The notes under the pieces were generated by a model. That model was not told the origin of the DNA. It did no database searches and worked only from the letters and a program-made list of their open reading frames with translations. A program made the position numbers and the translations under genes. 64,000 nucleotides of DNA from Pseudoflavitalea rhizosphaerae (lineage in GTDB: Bacteria > Bacteroidota > Bacteroidia > Chitinophagales > Chitinophagaceae): positions 124,001 to 188,000 of the forward strand of contig NZ_RCSU01000005.1 of assembly GCF_003991355.1 (NCBI RefSeq), given 5' to 3'. Numbering within the stretch: position 1 is the stretch's first letter; every line of letters begins with the position of its first letter. Below, piece after piece: positions 43,511-53,127 of the stretch.

Positions 43511-45289
43511 TTGGAAATTTCAAATTTTGACAAGTACCCCGCCATCAGTGTAGATGGTTACGAAGGATGGAGCGGCTGGTCGTCCGTGATCACAGCCCTG
43601 GAGCAGCAGGCTTCTGCTGCCGGAAAGAAACGCACTGTAATTGCCGTGGAATGTTATCATGGCGTACAATTGACTGAAGTGGTAACGCAAATTCGTAAAG
43701 GATTCCCAACTGCCCGGATCTTTGAGACTTCATCCGCTCTGTTACCAGAGCAAACCATCAATGAGATGGTGTACCCTTATGTAACTGATGATCCTGTTTT
43801 CGGTTATATCTCTCCGTTGAAACTGGACCAGTTCTTTGATGCAAATCTGCTTGCTGACATGGAAAAGGAAGTGGAAGCCATAGCAGAAGGAATTGTTGTT
43901 GTGACCGGCATCGGTGCTACCCTGGCTGTTCCCAAACCGGATGTACTCGTATATGCGGATATGCCACGCTGGGAGATCCAGCTCCGTTTCCGCAGGAACG
44001 AAGTAAGCAACCTGGGCGCCACCAATTTCACTGATAGCTTCGCTTACAAATACAAGCGCTCCTTCTTCGTTGACTGGAGAGTGATAGACCGCCACAAGGT
44101 TGCACTCATGGAGCGCTGGGATTTTGCACTGGACACTGTAATTGCCGGTGAACCGAAGATGGTCCGCGGGGCCGCATTGCTGGCCGCTTTCAGGCAAGCT
44201 GTGCAACAGCCTTTTCGCGTAGTGCCTTATTTTGATCCCGGCCCCTGGGGCGGTCAATGGCTGAAGAAAGTGATCGGCCTCGATCCCAACCAGGTGAATT
44301 TCGCCTGGGGATTCGACTGTGTTCCGGAAGAGAACAGCCTGCTGTTGAAATTCGGTGATATGATCTTCGAAACACCCAGCATCAACCTCGTGTTCAATCA
44401 GCCGCAGCAACTGCTCGGTAAAAAAGTGTACGAAGCATTCGGTGCAGAGTTCCCTATCCGTTTCGATTTTCTCGATACAATGGAAGGTGGCAATCTCAGC
44501 CTGCAGGTGCATCCGCTGAAAGAATATATCCGCGAAAAATTCGGCATGGCTTATACGCAGGACGAAAGCTATTATTTTCTCGAAGCCAAAGAAGGCGCTT
44601 TCGTGTACCTCGGACTGAAGGATAATGTAGTGCCGGAGAAAATGATCGCTGCACTGAAAGATGCTCAGGACAATGGCTCCGGTTTTGATGCTGAAGCTTA
44701 TGTACAGAAATGGCCCATCAAAAAACATGATCATGTACTCATTCCTTCTGGCACCGTGCATTGCTCAGGGTCCAACAGCGTTGTACTGGAGATCAGCGCC
44801 ACGCCGTACATTTTTACATTCAAGTTGTGGGACTGGGGACGAATGGGACTCGATGGAAAACCACGCCCCATCTCCCTGGAACATGGCAGGAATGTGATCC
44901 AGTGGGACCGCACCACCGAATGGACCCGCGAACATATCCTCGATAAAAAGGAACTGATCACGGAAGGGGATGGCTGGAAAGAAGAACGGACAGGGCTGGA
45001 TGAGTTCTCTTTTATTGAAACAAGGAGACATTGGTTCACAAAGAAAGTCACACATCATACTGAAGGAAGATTCAATGTGCTGAACCTGATCGAAGGAAGG
45101 GAAGCTATTGTTGAAAGTCCTTCCAATGCATTCAAACCATTTATTGTTCACTATGCTGAAACCTTCATTGTACCTGCCGATGCCGGTGAGTACACCATCA
45201 GGCCATATGGAGAAAGTGAAGGGCAGCAGTGCGCCACTATCAAGGCATATGTACGCACAGAGCATCTGATTGATAACAGAATAAACTAA
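43511..45289 (+). CDS. Class I mannose-6-phosphate isomerase with long N-terminal domain
   Basis: The 592-residue protein starts at TTG (43511); no ATG is available near the conserved start. The C-terminal half (about 250-590) is a type I phosphomannose isomerase: zinc ligands Q332 and H334 (in SLQVHP), E352 and H417 (in PSGTVHCSG) can be placed. It converts mannose-6-phosphate to fructose-6-phosphate in the cytoplasm. The first 240 residues form an extra domain that resembles nucleoside/uridine-kinase-like proteins but without a Walker A motif; its role is unknown. It lies 45 bp after SusD and 12 bp before the sugar porter. Confidence 0.85.
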   Translation: MEISNFDKYPAISVDGYEGWSGWSSVITALEQQASAAGKKRTVIAVECYHGVQLTEVVTQIRKGFPTARIFETSSALLPEQTINEMVYPYVTDDPVFGYISPLKLDQFFDANLLADMEKEVEAIAEGIVVVTGIGATLAVPKPDVLVYADMPRWEIQLRFRRNEVSNLGATNFTDSFAYKYKRSFFVDWRVIDRHKVALMERWDFALDTVIAGEPKMVRGAALLAAFRQAVQQPFRVVPYFDPGPWGGQWLKKVIGLDPNQVNFAWGFDCVPEENSLLLKFGDMIFETPSINLVFNQPQQLLGKKVYEAFGAEFPIRFDFLDTMEGGNLSLQVHPLKEYIREKFGMAYTQDESYYFLEAKEGAFVYLGLKDNVVPEKMIAALKDAQDNGSGFDAEAYVQKWPIKKHDHVLIPSGTVHCSGSNSVVLEISATPYIFTFKLWDWGRMGLDGKPRPISLEHGRNVIQWDRTTEWTREHILDKKELITEGDGWKEERTGLDEFSFIETRRHWFTKKVTHHTEGRFNVLNLIEGREAIVESPSNAFKPFIVHYAETFIVPADAGEYTIRPYGESEGQQCATIKAYVRTEHLIDNRIN

Positions 45290-45301
45290 CTACTAACGAT
45301 T

Positions 45302-46666
45302 ATGCACAAACAGGGATTACAATACGTTTACAAATGTACCTATGTGGCGGCAGTGGGAGGATTGCTGTTCGGTTACGACACAGCAGTGGTTGCCGGCGCC
45401 ATCGGGTTCATTCAGCAGAAATACTCACTGTCGCCCGCCATGATGGGATGGGTGGCCAGTTGTGCGCTGGTAGGCTGTGTGATCGGAGCGATGTTTGCCG
45501 GAAGTCTGAGCGACCGCATTGGCAGGAAGAAAGTGCTGATGATCTCAGCATTCGCTTTTGCCATTTCCTCCCTCGGTATCATGCTTCCCATGGGATTGAA
45601 CTCTTTCATTATTTTCAGGCTCATAGGAGGCATCGGTATCGGCATCGCTTCCATGTTATCTCCATTGTATATTTCTGAGATCGCCCCGGCTAATATCCGC
45701 GGGCGACTCATTTCCATTTACCAGATGGGCATCGTTCTCGGCATCCTGCTCATCTACTTCGTGAATGCATGGATCGCCGGAATGCACAACGAATCCTGGA
45801 ATGTGGAAAGCGGCTGGAGATGGATGTTCGGAAGTGGATTGCTGCCTTCACTGTTGTTCATTATTCTATTATTGAATGTGCCCGAAAGCCCCCGCTGGCT
45901 GGCGCAGCAGAACAGGCTGGGCGAAGCCGAAGACGTGCTCACAAAAGTGAACGGAGAAGAAAAAGCAAAAGAGGAACTGCAATCCATTCGCGCTGCCATG
46001 CAGGAAGATGCACGGCAGTCCGGTTTCAGTGCATTGTTGAAACCCGGCCTTCGTTATGTACTGTTCATCGGCATCATTCTCGCCATACTTTCACAGGTGA
46101 CAGGGATCAACGCCATCATGTACTATGCGCCGGAGATCTTCAAATCCAGTGGCGACGGCTCATCAAGCGCATTGATGCAGACTGTGCTGGTGGGCGTTAT
46201 CAATACCCTGTTTACGATTGTGGCTATCCGTTATGTAGATAAATGGGGGCGTAAAACTTTGCTGCTGATCGGCGCCGGTGGAATGACCATCTGCCTGGCA
46301 TTGGTAGGGGCTGCTTTCCATTTCGGGTTCAACCAGGGGCCGATGATCCTGGTGGCGATCCTGGCCTATATCGCGTTCTTTGCTATTTCGCTCGGGCCGC
46401 TCACATTTGTAGTGGTGGCCGAGATCTTCCCCACAAATGTGCGTGGAAGAGCCATGTCCGTTGCCATTTTCTTTCTCTGGGTGGCGGTATTTGCCGTTTC
46501 CCAAACTTTCCCGATGCTGCAATCCTCTGTTGGTCCCGCAATCACTTTCTGGATCTACATGGTGATGTCTGTGATCGCTTTCTTCTTCGTGTGGAGGCTG
46601 GTGCCGGAAACCAAGGAGAAATCGCTGGAAGAGATCGAGCAGTTCTGGAAAACAAAAGGCATTTAA
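45302..46666 (+). CDS. Sugar porter family MFS transporter
   Basis: The 454-residue protein has twelve membrane segments and the sugar-porter signatures: GGLLFGYDTAVVAGAIG in segment 1, DRIGRKK between segments 2 and 3, PESPRWL after segment 6, and PETKEKSLEEIE at the end. These proteins import hexoses or pentoses with protons. In this locus mannose is the likely substrate. Confidence 0.92.
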   Translation: MHKQGLQYVYKCTYVAAVGGLLFGYDTAVVAGAIGFIQQKYSLSPAMMGWVASCALVGCVIGAMFAGSLSDRIGRKKVLMISAFAFAISSLGIMLPMGLNSFIIFRLIGGIGIGIASMLSPLYISEIAPANIRGRLISIYQMGIVLGILLIYFVNAWIAGMHNESWNVESGWRWMFGSGLLPSLLFIILLLNVPESPRWLAQQNRLGEAEDVLTKVNGEEKAKEELQSIRAAMQEDARQSGFSALLKPGLRYVLFIGIILAILSQVTGINAIMYYAPEIFKSSGDGSSSALMQTVLVGVINTLFTIVAIRYVDKWGRKTLLLIGAGGMTICLALVGAAFHFGFNQGPMILVAILAYIAFFAISLGPLTFVVVAEIFPTNVRGRAMSVAIFFLWVAVFAVSQTFPMLQSSVGPAITFWIYMVMSVIAFFFVWRLVPETKEKSLEEIEQFWKTKGI

Positions 46667-46706
46667 CTGAAACATCTGTTTATCTAAAATATTAAATCTA
46701 ACGATC

Positions 46707-47498
46707 ATGCGCCTATTCCCATTTACACTGCTGATGGCAGTCTGCCTGTTTGTTTTCACAGGTTGCGATAAGGATGATATCGATCCCAATATTCCCAGGC
46801 TGGATTTGTCTACGGACTTTATTGTGAACAAATCAACCAAAGATATTGAAGTAACGCTTGATATGGTTGTGCCGGACGGGGTCAAATCTCTGGCCATCAC
46901 CAAAGGTGTAAACCTGCAGGCCGATACAGATTATGGTACAGAAATGGTGGATCCTGCTGCTTTAGGTGATAACAAATATAGGTATGTATTCCACTACACC
47001 TTGCAACAAGCTGAGATTGATAAACTGGTCGGTTTCAATTTCAAATTGACAGACAATCTCGGTAGAGTAACGGAAAAAGACCTCACGGTTCACACGGAAG
47101 CCAGTGGCGCGGAAATTATCTATTCAAGAAAATGGAAGCTGATCTCTACTCTTCGCATTACAGCTACACCTCCGCAAGAAGAATTGAACGCATGTGAACC
47201 CGACAATATTTACACATTCAATGGAGATAGTTCCATGAGCGTGAATTTTGGAGCTCCTGGTTGCGGATTGGAAGGCCTTAATGTATATGATAAATGGCAA
47301 TTAAGTGAAGATGAAAAAACGTTTCAATGGGAATACTACAACCTGTTCAGCCCTGCGCAGCGAACTGTAGAAGTATATAAGGTGAGGAGTATCTCCAGTT
47401 CCCAATTGGTTATGGATATTGTGATTGACCTCTCCTGGCTTGGCCCTCCTTATACGGACAAAGAGCAATTCGTTTATACTTTTATTCCTGCACCATAA
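46707..47498 (+). CDS. Lipoprotein with lipocalin-like C-terminal half, function unknown
   Basis: The 263-residue protein has a lipoprotein signal (lipobox FTGC). Residues about 30-135 look like an Ig-type strand domain. The C-terminal 125 residues (from KWKLIS) carry the lipocalin-like pattern of a W start, a DNIYTF strand and paired cysteines. It may be a surface glycan-binding or assembly accessory of the locus, but no motif proves this. Confidence 0.55.
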   Translation: MRLFPFTLLMAVCLFVFTGCDKDDIDPNIPRLDLSTDFIVNKSTKDIEVTLDMVVPDGVKSLAITKGVNLQADTDYGTEMVDPAALGDNKYRYVFHYTLQQAEIDKLVGFNFKLTDNLGRVTEKDLTVHTEASGAEIIYSRKWKLISTLRITATPPQEELNACEPDNIYTFNGDSSMSVNFGAPGCGLEGLNVYDKWQLSEDEKTFQWEYYNLFSPAQRTVEVYKVRSISSSQLVMDIVIDLSWLGPPYTDKEQFVYTFIPAP

Positions 47499-47510
47499 TA
47501 CTGTAGTAAG

Positions 47511-48743
47511 ATGGAAAATGTAAAAAGGAACGTTCTATTTTCGGTTGCTTCACTGGCTTTCGCATCCCTCCTCATGAGCGGCTGCACCAGCAACACGGAA
47601 AAACCAGCTGAAGAAAAGAAGCAACTCAGCCTGGATTCCGTTTCCTTCACTGCTGAAGAAGCGCCCGAATGGAGCCGCCTCTTCAAACGCACTTTCGGCT
47701 GGTTCGGTGGTGACGGCATCTTTGCCGTAACCCGTGACGGCCGCGAGAACCCCAATTCATCAGCCGGCAGCGAAACCATCATCTGGTTCAGCGATACCAT
47801 GCTGGGAGAGATCGGCGAAGATGGCAAACTGAAACCAGGTTACGAAATGATCCATAATTCCATTTCTGTACTGAAAGGATCGGAACCCGACAGTAACCGC
47901 ATCAATTTCTACTGGCCGAAAGAAAATGGAAAAAACAAATCACTCTTTGTACCCAATACACCCGGAACCGGTTCGGATGAATATTACTGGATGGGAGATG
48001 GGTTCGTGAACCAGGCTAAGAACAATGATCTTTATATTTTCGGCTATCGAATCAAGGATACACACGATGGTTCCCCTTTTCCATTTAAGGAAATGGGCAA
48101 TACACTGGTGGTATTACCAGGCAATAGCCAGCCGCCGTTCACTACTCAAAGACAGATCGATATTCCATTTTTCCTGGGAAAAAGCGTAGACAGTACCGGT
48201 TCTTTCGGCGCAGGCATTTATGTGAATACGAAAGAAGCTGGCGCTTCCGGTCCCGATGGCTATGTATACATCTATGGTATCCGTGGCATGAAGAAGGAAC
48301 TGATGATCGCCCGCGTAGAGCCCGCTTCCATAGAGGATTTCGGCCAGTGGCGTTTCTTTGATGGCAATGGCTGGACCAATGATCTCACGAAGATCAAAAC
48401 GGTTACAGACAGTCTTTCCAATGAGCTGGGCATGATGAGGCTGGATGATGGCCGCTATGCGCTGGTATTCCAGGAAGAAGGGGTAGGAAGATTTGTGTCC
48501 ATGCGTTTGTCCCATTCTCCTGTTGGCCCCTTCGGAAAAGTGATCAGGCTCTTTGATTGCAGCGCATCTGTTTCAATGGACAAGGACTTCTTCCCATATA
48601 ATGCGAAAGTTCATCCTGTGCTCTCGAAGCCCAATGAATTGCTGATCAGTTATAACGTGAACTCTTTCGACTTCTTCAATGATGTAAAAGAACATCCGCA
48701 ATTGTACCGTCCACGTTTCGTTCGTGTAAAAATAAACGACTAA
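47511..48743 (+). CDS. DUF4185-like lipoprotein, probable beta-propeller glycoside hydrolase
   Basis: The 410-residue protein has a lipoprotein signal (lipobox MSGC) and a propeller-like body with repeated WFSDTMLGEIGEDG, GDGFVNQ and DGYVYIYG stretches, which fit the DUF4185 family. Members of that family have been assigned as endo-D-arabinanases (GH183), but the assignment to this sequence is by resemblance only. The next gene starts 1 bp after its stop codon. Confidence 0.6.
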   Translation: MENVKRNVLFSVASLAFASLLMSGCTSNTEKPAEEKKQLSLDSVSFTAEEAPEWSRLFKRTFGWFGGDGIFAVTRDGRENPNSSAGSETIIWFSDTMLGEIGEDGKLKPGYEMIHNSISVLKGSEPDSNRINFYWPKENGKNKSLFVPNTPGTGSDEYYWMGDGFVNQAKNNDLYIFGYRIKDTHDGSPFPFKEMGNTLVVLPGNSQPPFTTQRQIDIPFFLGKSVDSTGSFGAGIYVNTKEAGASGPDGYVYIYGIRGMKKELMIARVEPASIEDFGQWRFFDGNGWTNDLTKIKTVTDSLSNELGMMRLDDGRYALVFQEEGVGRFVSMRLSHSPVGPFGKVIRLFDCSASVSMDKDFFPYNAKVHPVLSKPNELLISYNVNSFDFFNDVKEHPQLYRPRFVRVKIND

Positions 48744-48744
48744 T

Positions 48745-50250
48745 ATGCGCGCTCTGATACTTTATACAGCATTCTCTGGCTGGGCTGTGTTTGGCGGCCC
48801 GGCCGCTTTTGCTGCTCCTCCATCGTTCACCCTGGCAAACACCATCCAGTCTGATATGGTACTGCAACAGGCAAAGCCCTTTACCGTATGGGGTAATGCA
48901 GCAGCAGGTACAAAGATCGAAGTGCAGGCGGACTGGATGCAACAACCTGTTTCTACAACGACTTCACAACAGGAATGGTTAACCGCAATACCGGTTCCCA
49001 AAGTGAAGCCCGGTGATTTTACGCCGCATACCATCCGCATTTCCTCAGGTAAGGATACTGTTTGGCTAAAGAATGTTCTGATCGGGGAAGTGTGGGTGTG
49101 CAGCGGACAAAGCAATATGGATATGGAACTGAAGCCCTTCATTCCCTGGCTCCGCGGTGTAGTGAATTTCGAACAGGAGATCCAACATGCAGATTACCCC
49201 GCGATCAGGTTGTACAATGTGCGAACTGATTTTAAATCGAAGCCGGAGCGTGATTGTGTGAATGGTTCCTGGAAGATCTGTTCTCCTGCAACTGCAGCGG
49301 ACTTTAGCGGTGTGGCCTACTTCTTTGGCCGGGAATTGTTCCAGCAATTGAACATGCCGATAGGTCTCGTGGTAAGCAGTGTAGGCGGTTCCAGCTGCCA
49401 GGCATGGACCAGCAGGGAAACCATGGAGACTGATCCCGAACTGAATCAAAAATATCTGTACCCATACGATACCAGCGCCCGCGCTAAGGAGCCGCTGGAC
49501 TCCGTAGTTACTTTCGAGAAAGTGGTTCGTCCCACATTGTTCTATAATGCCATGATCTATCCGCTGCGTCACCTGAGCATCAGCGGCTTTCTCTGGTACC
49601 AGGGCGAAAGTAACCGCTTTGAAAGGGAATCTTATACAAAGCTCACCGGCGCCATGATCGGCAACTGGCGAACACTTTTCAAACAGGGCGATCTGCCATT
49701 CTATTACGTGCAGGTGGCTCCATTCAAATGGGAGGGCGATACTACCTGGACCAACTACTACGCTTATTTCCGGGAAGCGCAGGATAAGGTCCGTGGCCGG
49801 CAGAAGAATACTGATATGGCTGTGATCCTAGACCTGGGTGAGGCCGATGACCTCCATCCGCGGAACAAACAACAGGTGGGGGTCCGTCTGGCTAAGATGG
49901 CTTTGAACAATCAATACAGGAAGTCGCGCGTACATCAGGGGCCTGCTTACAAAAGCATGCGTGTGGAAGGGGATTGGGTGAAGATCACGTTTGCCACAAA
50001 TGCAGGGCTTACTACCAATGATGCACAAGCGCCATTACACTTTTATATTGCAGGTGTAAACAAACAGTTCCATCCTGCCAAAGCGGAGATCCACGGAAAT
50101 GAAGTATGGGTAAGGGCTGCAGCTGTTCCCAAACCAGTTGCTGTCAGATACGCTTTTACCAATTACCCGGTAACCAATTTATGTAACAAGGAAGGTTGGC
50201 CTGCTTATCCGTTTCGTACAGATAACTGGCCTGAATCATCCAGACAATAA
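48745..50250 (+). CDS. Sialate O-acetylesterase (SASA family, SGNH-type)
   Basis: The 501-residue protein has a signal peptide ending in FAAPP. The GQSNMDMEL motif contains the nucleophile S123, and D369-L-H371 completes the catalytic triad. The LVVSSVGGSSCQAW oxyanion-type stretch lies between them. It removes O-acetyl groups from sialic acid or other sugars; in a mannose-oriented locus it may deacetylate decorated glycans before GH92 acts. It starts one base after the preceding stop codon, which suggests translational coupling. Confidence 0.88.
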   Translation: MRALILYTAFSGWAVFGGPAAFAAPPSFTLANTIQSDMVLQQAKPFTVWGNAAAGTKIEVQADWMQQPVSTTTSQQEWLTAIPVPKVKPGDFTPHTIRISSGKDTVWLKNVLIGEVWVCSGQSNMDMELKPFIPWLRGVVNFEQEIQHADYPAIRLYNVRTDFKSKPERDCVNGSWKICSPATAADFSGVAYFFGRELFQQLNMPIGLVVSSVGGSSCQAWTSRETMETDPELNQKYLYPYDTSARAKEPLDSVVTFEKVVRPTLFYNAMIYPLRHLSISGFLWYQGESNRFERESYTKLTGAMIGNWRTLFKQGDLPFYYVQVAPFKWEGDTTWTNYYAYFREAQDKVRGRQKNTDMAVILDLGEADDLHPRNKQQVGVRLAKMALNNQYRKSRVHQGPAYKSMRVEGDWVKITFATNAGLTTNDAQAPLHFYIAGVNKQFHPAKAEIHGNEVWVRAAAVPKPVAVRYAFTNYPVTNLCNKEGWPAYPFRTDNWPESSRQ

Positions 50251-50265
50251 ACTCTTTCGTTTGCC

Positions 50266-52968
50266 ATGAAAAAATATTTCCTGTTTTTTATTGCAAGTTT
50301 TTTGGTTGAGGTTCTGATGGCCGGCCCTGGCAATATCGCTCCGAACGCCACTGTTACGGTTTCTACTTCAAAGGATGGGCCTTTCGGAAGTGGAAACGTA
50401 ACAGATGGCCGGATCGGTATCGATGGCATTGGCGAATGGGCCTGTGAAGGTGTTACTACAGATTGGGGCTATATCCGGTTTCCCTGGGTACAGCTTGAAT
50501 GGAAAACGCCGCAGGTGATCAACCGCATAGTGCTGTATGATCGTGCTTCATTGAAGGAGCATATTGCCGGAGGCAGGCTGGAATTCAGTGATGGCAGCCG
50601 GATCTGGGTGAACCAACTGCCCAATGATGGTACGGGAAAATCCATTTCTTTCCCGGATAAAACAATCTCATGGGTAAAGTTTGTTGTTACGGATGGCAAT
50701 GGAAGTGATCTTGGTTTCTCCGAAATAGAAGTGTATGAATCGCCTGTACAAAGTAAAGATTATGTGAGTTGGGTGGATCCTTATATCGAAACCAACCGCG
50801 GCCGTTATATTTTCTTCATCACCGGCAACAGGCCATTCGGTATGGTAGGAGCTGCACCGCATACACGCAATAAGAACCAGAACGGTGGTGGATATAATTA
50901 CAACGAAGATCATATCCTTGGATTTGGTCAGATCCATTGCTGGATGTTGTCCGGCGTTGATGTGATGCCGTTAGCTCCATCAGTTGATCCCACTCAAGGC
51001 CCCGCTGCCTGGAAAGCCCGCTTCAATCACGATGATGAAATAGTACAACCTGGCTATCAGCGTGTATTCCTCCATGAGCCGAAATCCTGGGTGGAGCTGA
51101 CTTCCACGGATCGTGTGAGTTTTTATCGATTTACATGGACGCAGGATATGAAAGCGCGCATACTTACCAACCTGGGTACACATGTGAGCAGTGCAACCAT
51201 GGCCAATGCGGATGTAAGGAAAGTGAATGATCATGAGATCGAAGGTTCATTCAGTTCCGTCAATCGCTATTGGGGCGGCCCCAAAGATGTGAAGATATTT
51301 TTTGTGATGCAATTCGATAAAGCAATCGGCGAGCTCGATGGCTGGAAGGGAAGTAAAGCCTTAAAAGATATCAGCAGGATACAAGGCGACAGCGCAGGGT
51401 ACACTGCCGCCTTCAACGTGAAGGCCGGCGACCAGGTGAAGATGAAGATCGCCATCTCTTACACAACCATCGATAATGCCAGGAAAAACCTGAATGCAGA
51501 ATGCAGTAGCTGGGATTTTGATAAAGTGAAAAAAGAATCACAGGAAATATGGAATGAGTGGTTGGGCAGGATGGATGTGCAGGGCGGAACTGTTGCGCAA
51601 AAAGTGAAATTCTATACTGATCTCTGGCATGTATTGCTGGGCAGACATAAGATCAATGATGTGTCAGGGGATTATCCTGATCGCACAGAAGGTAAGCGCG
51701 ACGGTACTTTCACCGATGCCGTATTCAAAATAAAAACAGTACCGAAGAATACCGATGGCAGTCTGAAGTTCAATATGTACAACTCCGATGCCTGGTGGCT
51801 CACACAATGGAACCTGAATGTATTGTGGGGGCTTGCATGGCCTGAAGTGCAGGATGAAATGAGCGCCAGCATGATCGAATATGCGAATAATGGAGGACTT
51901 CTCCCAAGAGGTCCATCAGGTGGGGGGTATTCATATATCATGACGGGCAATCCTGCCGCCAGCCTGATCGTAAGTACTTACATGAAAGGACTGCTCACCA
52001 AAGCAGATCCTGTAAGAGCCTACGAGATCATCAAACGCAACCAGATGCCCGGCGGCATGCTGGGTGGCGGTCCCGGCGGAAGGCCGCAGGATGTGGAATT
52101 CTATATCAAAAAAGGATGGTGGCCCGGCAATGCAGGCATTACAATCGAAGCTGCATTCCAGGACTGGGGCGCAGCGCAGATGGCGCAGAAACTCGGAAAG
52201 AAAAAAGATTACAATTATTTCATGAAGCGTTCCACCAGTTGGAAGAACTGCTTCGATACAACACAGAAATTGCTGTTCCCGAAAGATGCGAATGGCAAGT
52301 TTCTCCATAACAATCCTCTCAGTGGAGATGGCTGGGTAGAAGCCAATGCCTGGCAGGGAAGTTTTGGCGTGTCTCATGATATTGCCGGCCTTGCAAAATT
52401 GATGGGAGGGGGAAATGTGTTGTGTGAGAAACTTAACCACGCGTTTGAAAAAGCTGCTGCCAGTGATTTTGTATTTGCCTATAACGATGGTTATGTCAGC
52501 TATGCCAATCAGCCTGGCTGTTCCAATGCCCATGTGTTCAATCATGCCGGCCAGCCCTGGCTCAGCCAGTACTGGGTGCGCAGGGTGAAGGAGCAGGCCT
52601 ATGGCGGCGTTACACCTGATATGGGATATGGGGGGCATGATGAGGACCAGGGACAAATGGGCGGCGTGAGTGCGTTGATGGCTATCGGTTTGTTCAGTCT
52701 TACAGGTAATGAGGCAATAGCGCCCACCTATGATATTACTTCGCCTGTCTTCGATCAGGTTACTATCAAACTTGATAGCCGTTATTATAAAGGCAAACAG
52801 TTTGTGATCAGAACGCATAACAACAGTGTTGCGAATTGCTATATTCAGCGCGCAACGCTGAATGGCGCCAATCAGCAACAGGTGAGCTTCCCGCATGAAG
52901 CGTTTGCGAATGGAGGAGAGCTGGAGATTTGGTTGGGAGATCAGCCTAACAGAAGTTGGGGTAACTAA
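50266..52968 (+). CDS. GH92 family alpha-mannosidase with N-terminal discoidin-like domain
   Basis: The 900-residue protein has a signal peptide, a discoidin/F5/8C-like domain (about 25-160), an N-terminal GH92 domain (from about 168: YVSWVDPYIET, NRPFGMVGAAPHT) and the GH92 helical catalytic barrel. The motif GGHDEDQGQMGG (D792-E793-D794) corresponds to the family's conserved acidic cluster. GH92 enzymes are calcium-dependent exo-alpha-mannosidases acting on N-glycans or yeast mannan. It should supply free mannose in the periplasm or at the surface. The repeat element copy 3 follows. Confidence 0.88.
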   Translation: MKKYFLFFIASFLVEVLMAGPGNIAPNATVTVSTSKDGPFGSGNVTDGRIGIDGIGEWACEGVTTDWGYIRFPWVQLEWKTPQVINRIVLYDRASLKEHIAGGRLEFSDGSRIWVNQLPNDGTGKSISFPDKTISWVKFVVTDGNGSDLGFSEIEVYESPVQSKDYVSWVDPYIETNRGRYIFFITGNRPFGMVGAAPHTRNKNQNGGGYNYNEDHILGFGQIHCWMLSGVDVMPLAPSVDPTQGPAAWKARFNHDDEIVQPGYQRVFLHEPKSWVELTSTDRVSFYRFTWTQDMKARILTNLGTHVSSATMANADVRKVNDHEIEGSFSSVNRYWGGPKDVKIFFVMQFDKAIGELDGWKGSKALKDISRIQGDSAGYTAAFNVKAGDQVKMKIAISYTTIDNARKNLNAECSSWDFDKVKKESQEIWNEWLGRMDVQGGTVAQKVKFYTDLWHVLLGRHKINDVSGDYPDRTEGKRDGTFTDAVFKIKTVPKNTDGSLKFNMYNSDAWWLTQWNLNVLWGLAWPEVQDEMSASMIEYANNGGLLPRGPSGGGYSYIMTGNPAASLIVSTYMKGLLTKADPVRAYEIIKRNQMPGGMLGGGPGGRPQDVEFYIKKGWWPGNAGITIEAAFQDWGAAQMAQKLGKKKDYNYFMKRSTSWKNCFDTTQKLLFPKDANGKFLHNNPLSGDGWVEANAWQGSFGVSHDIAGLAKLMGGGNVLCEKLNHAFEKAAASDFVFAYNDGYVSYANQPGCSNAHVFNHAGQPWLSQYWVRRVKEQAYGGVTPDMGYGGHDEDQGQMGGVSALMAIGLFSLTGNEAIAPTYDITSPVFDQVTIKLDSRYYKGKQFVIRTHNNSVANCYIQRATLNGANQQQVSFPHEAFANGGELEIWLGDQPNRSWGN

Positions 52969-53010
52969 ATAATGGAACACAGGGGCTGACTAAAAAGTGC
53001 GGAGAGCTGG

Positions 53011-53115
53011 CAGTCGCTCGCCTCCGGCGAGTGACGGATATTTGTTCGCCTCCGGCGAACACAGTGTCGCCAGAGGCGACAAAATTCAAGTCACTCGCCG
53101 GGAGGCGAGCGACTG
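53011..53115 (+). repeat. Four-hairpin palindromic repeat, copy 3
   Basis: A 105-bp element in the same orientation as copy 1. Some loop and stem bases differ (for example GTCGCCAGAGGCGAC for the third hairpin, one extra G in the fourth), but all stems still pair. It ends 12 bp before the ROK kinase start. Confidence 0.9.
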
Positions 53116-53127
53116 CTCCCCGGTTAA

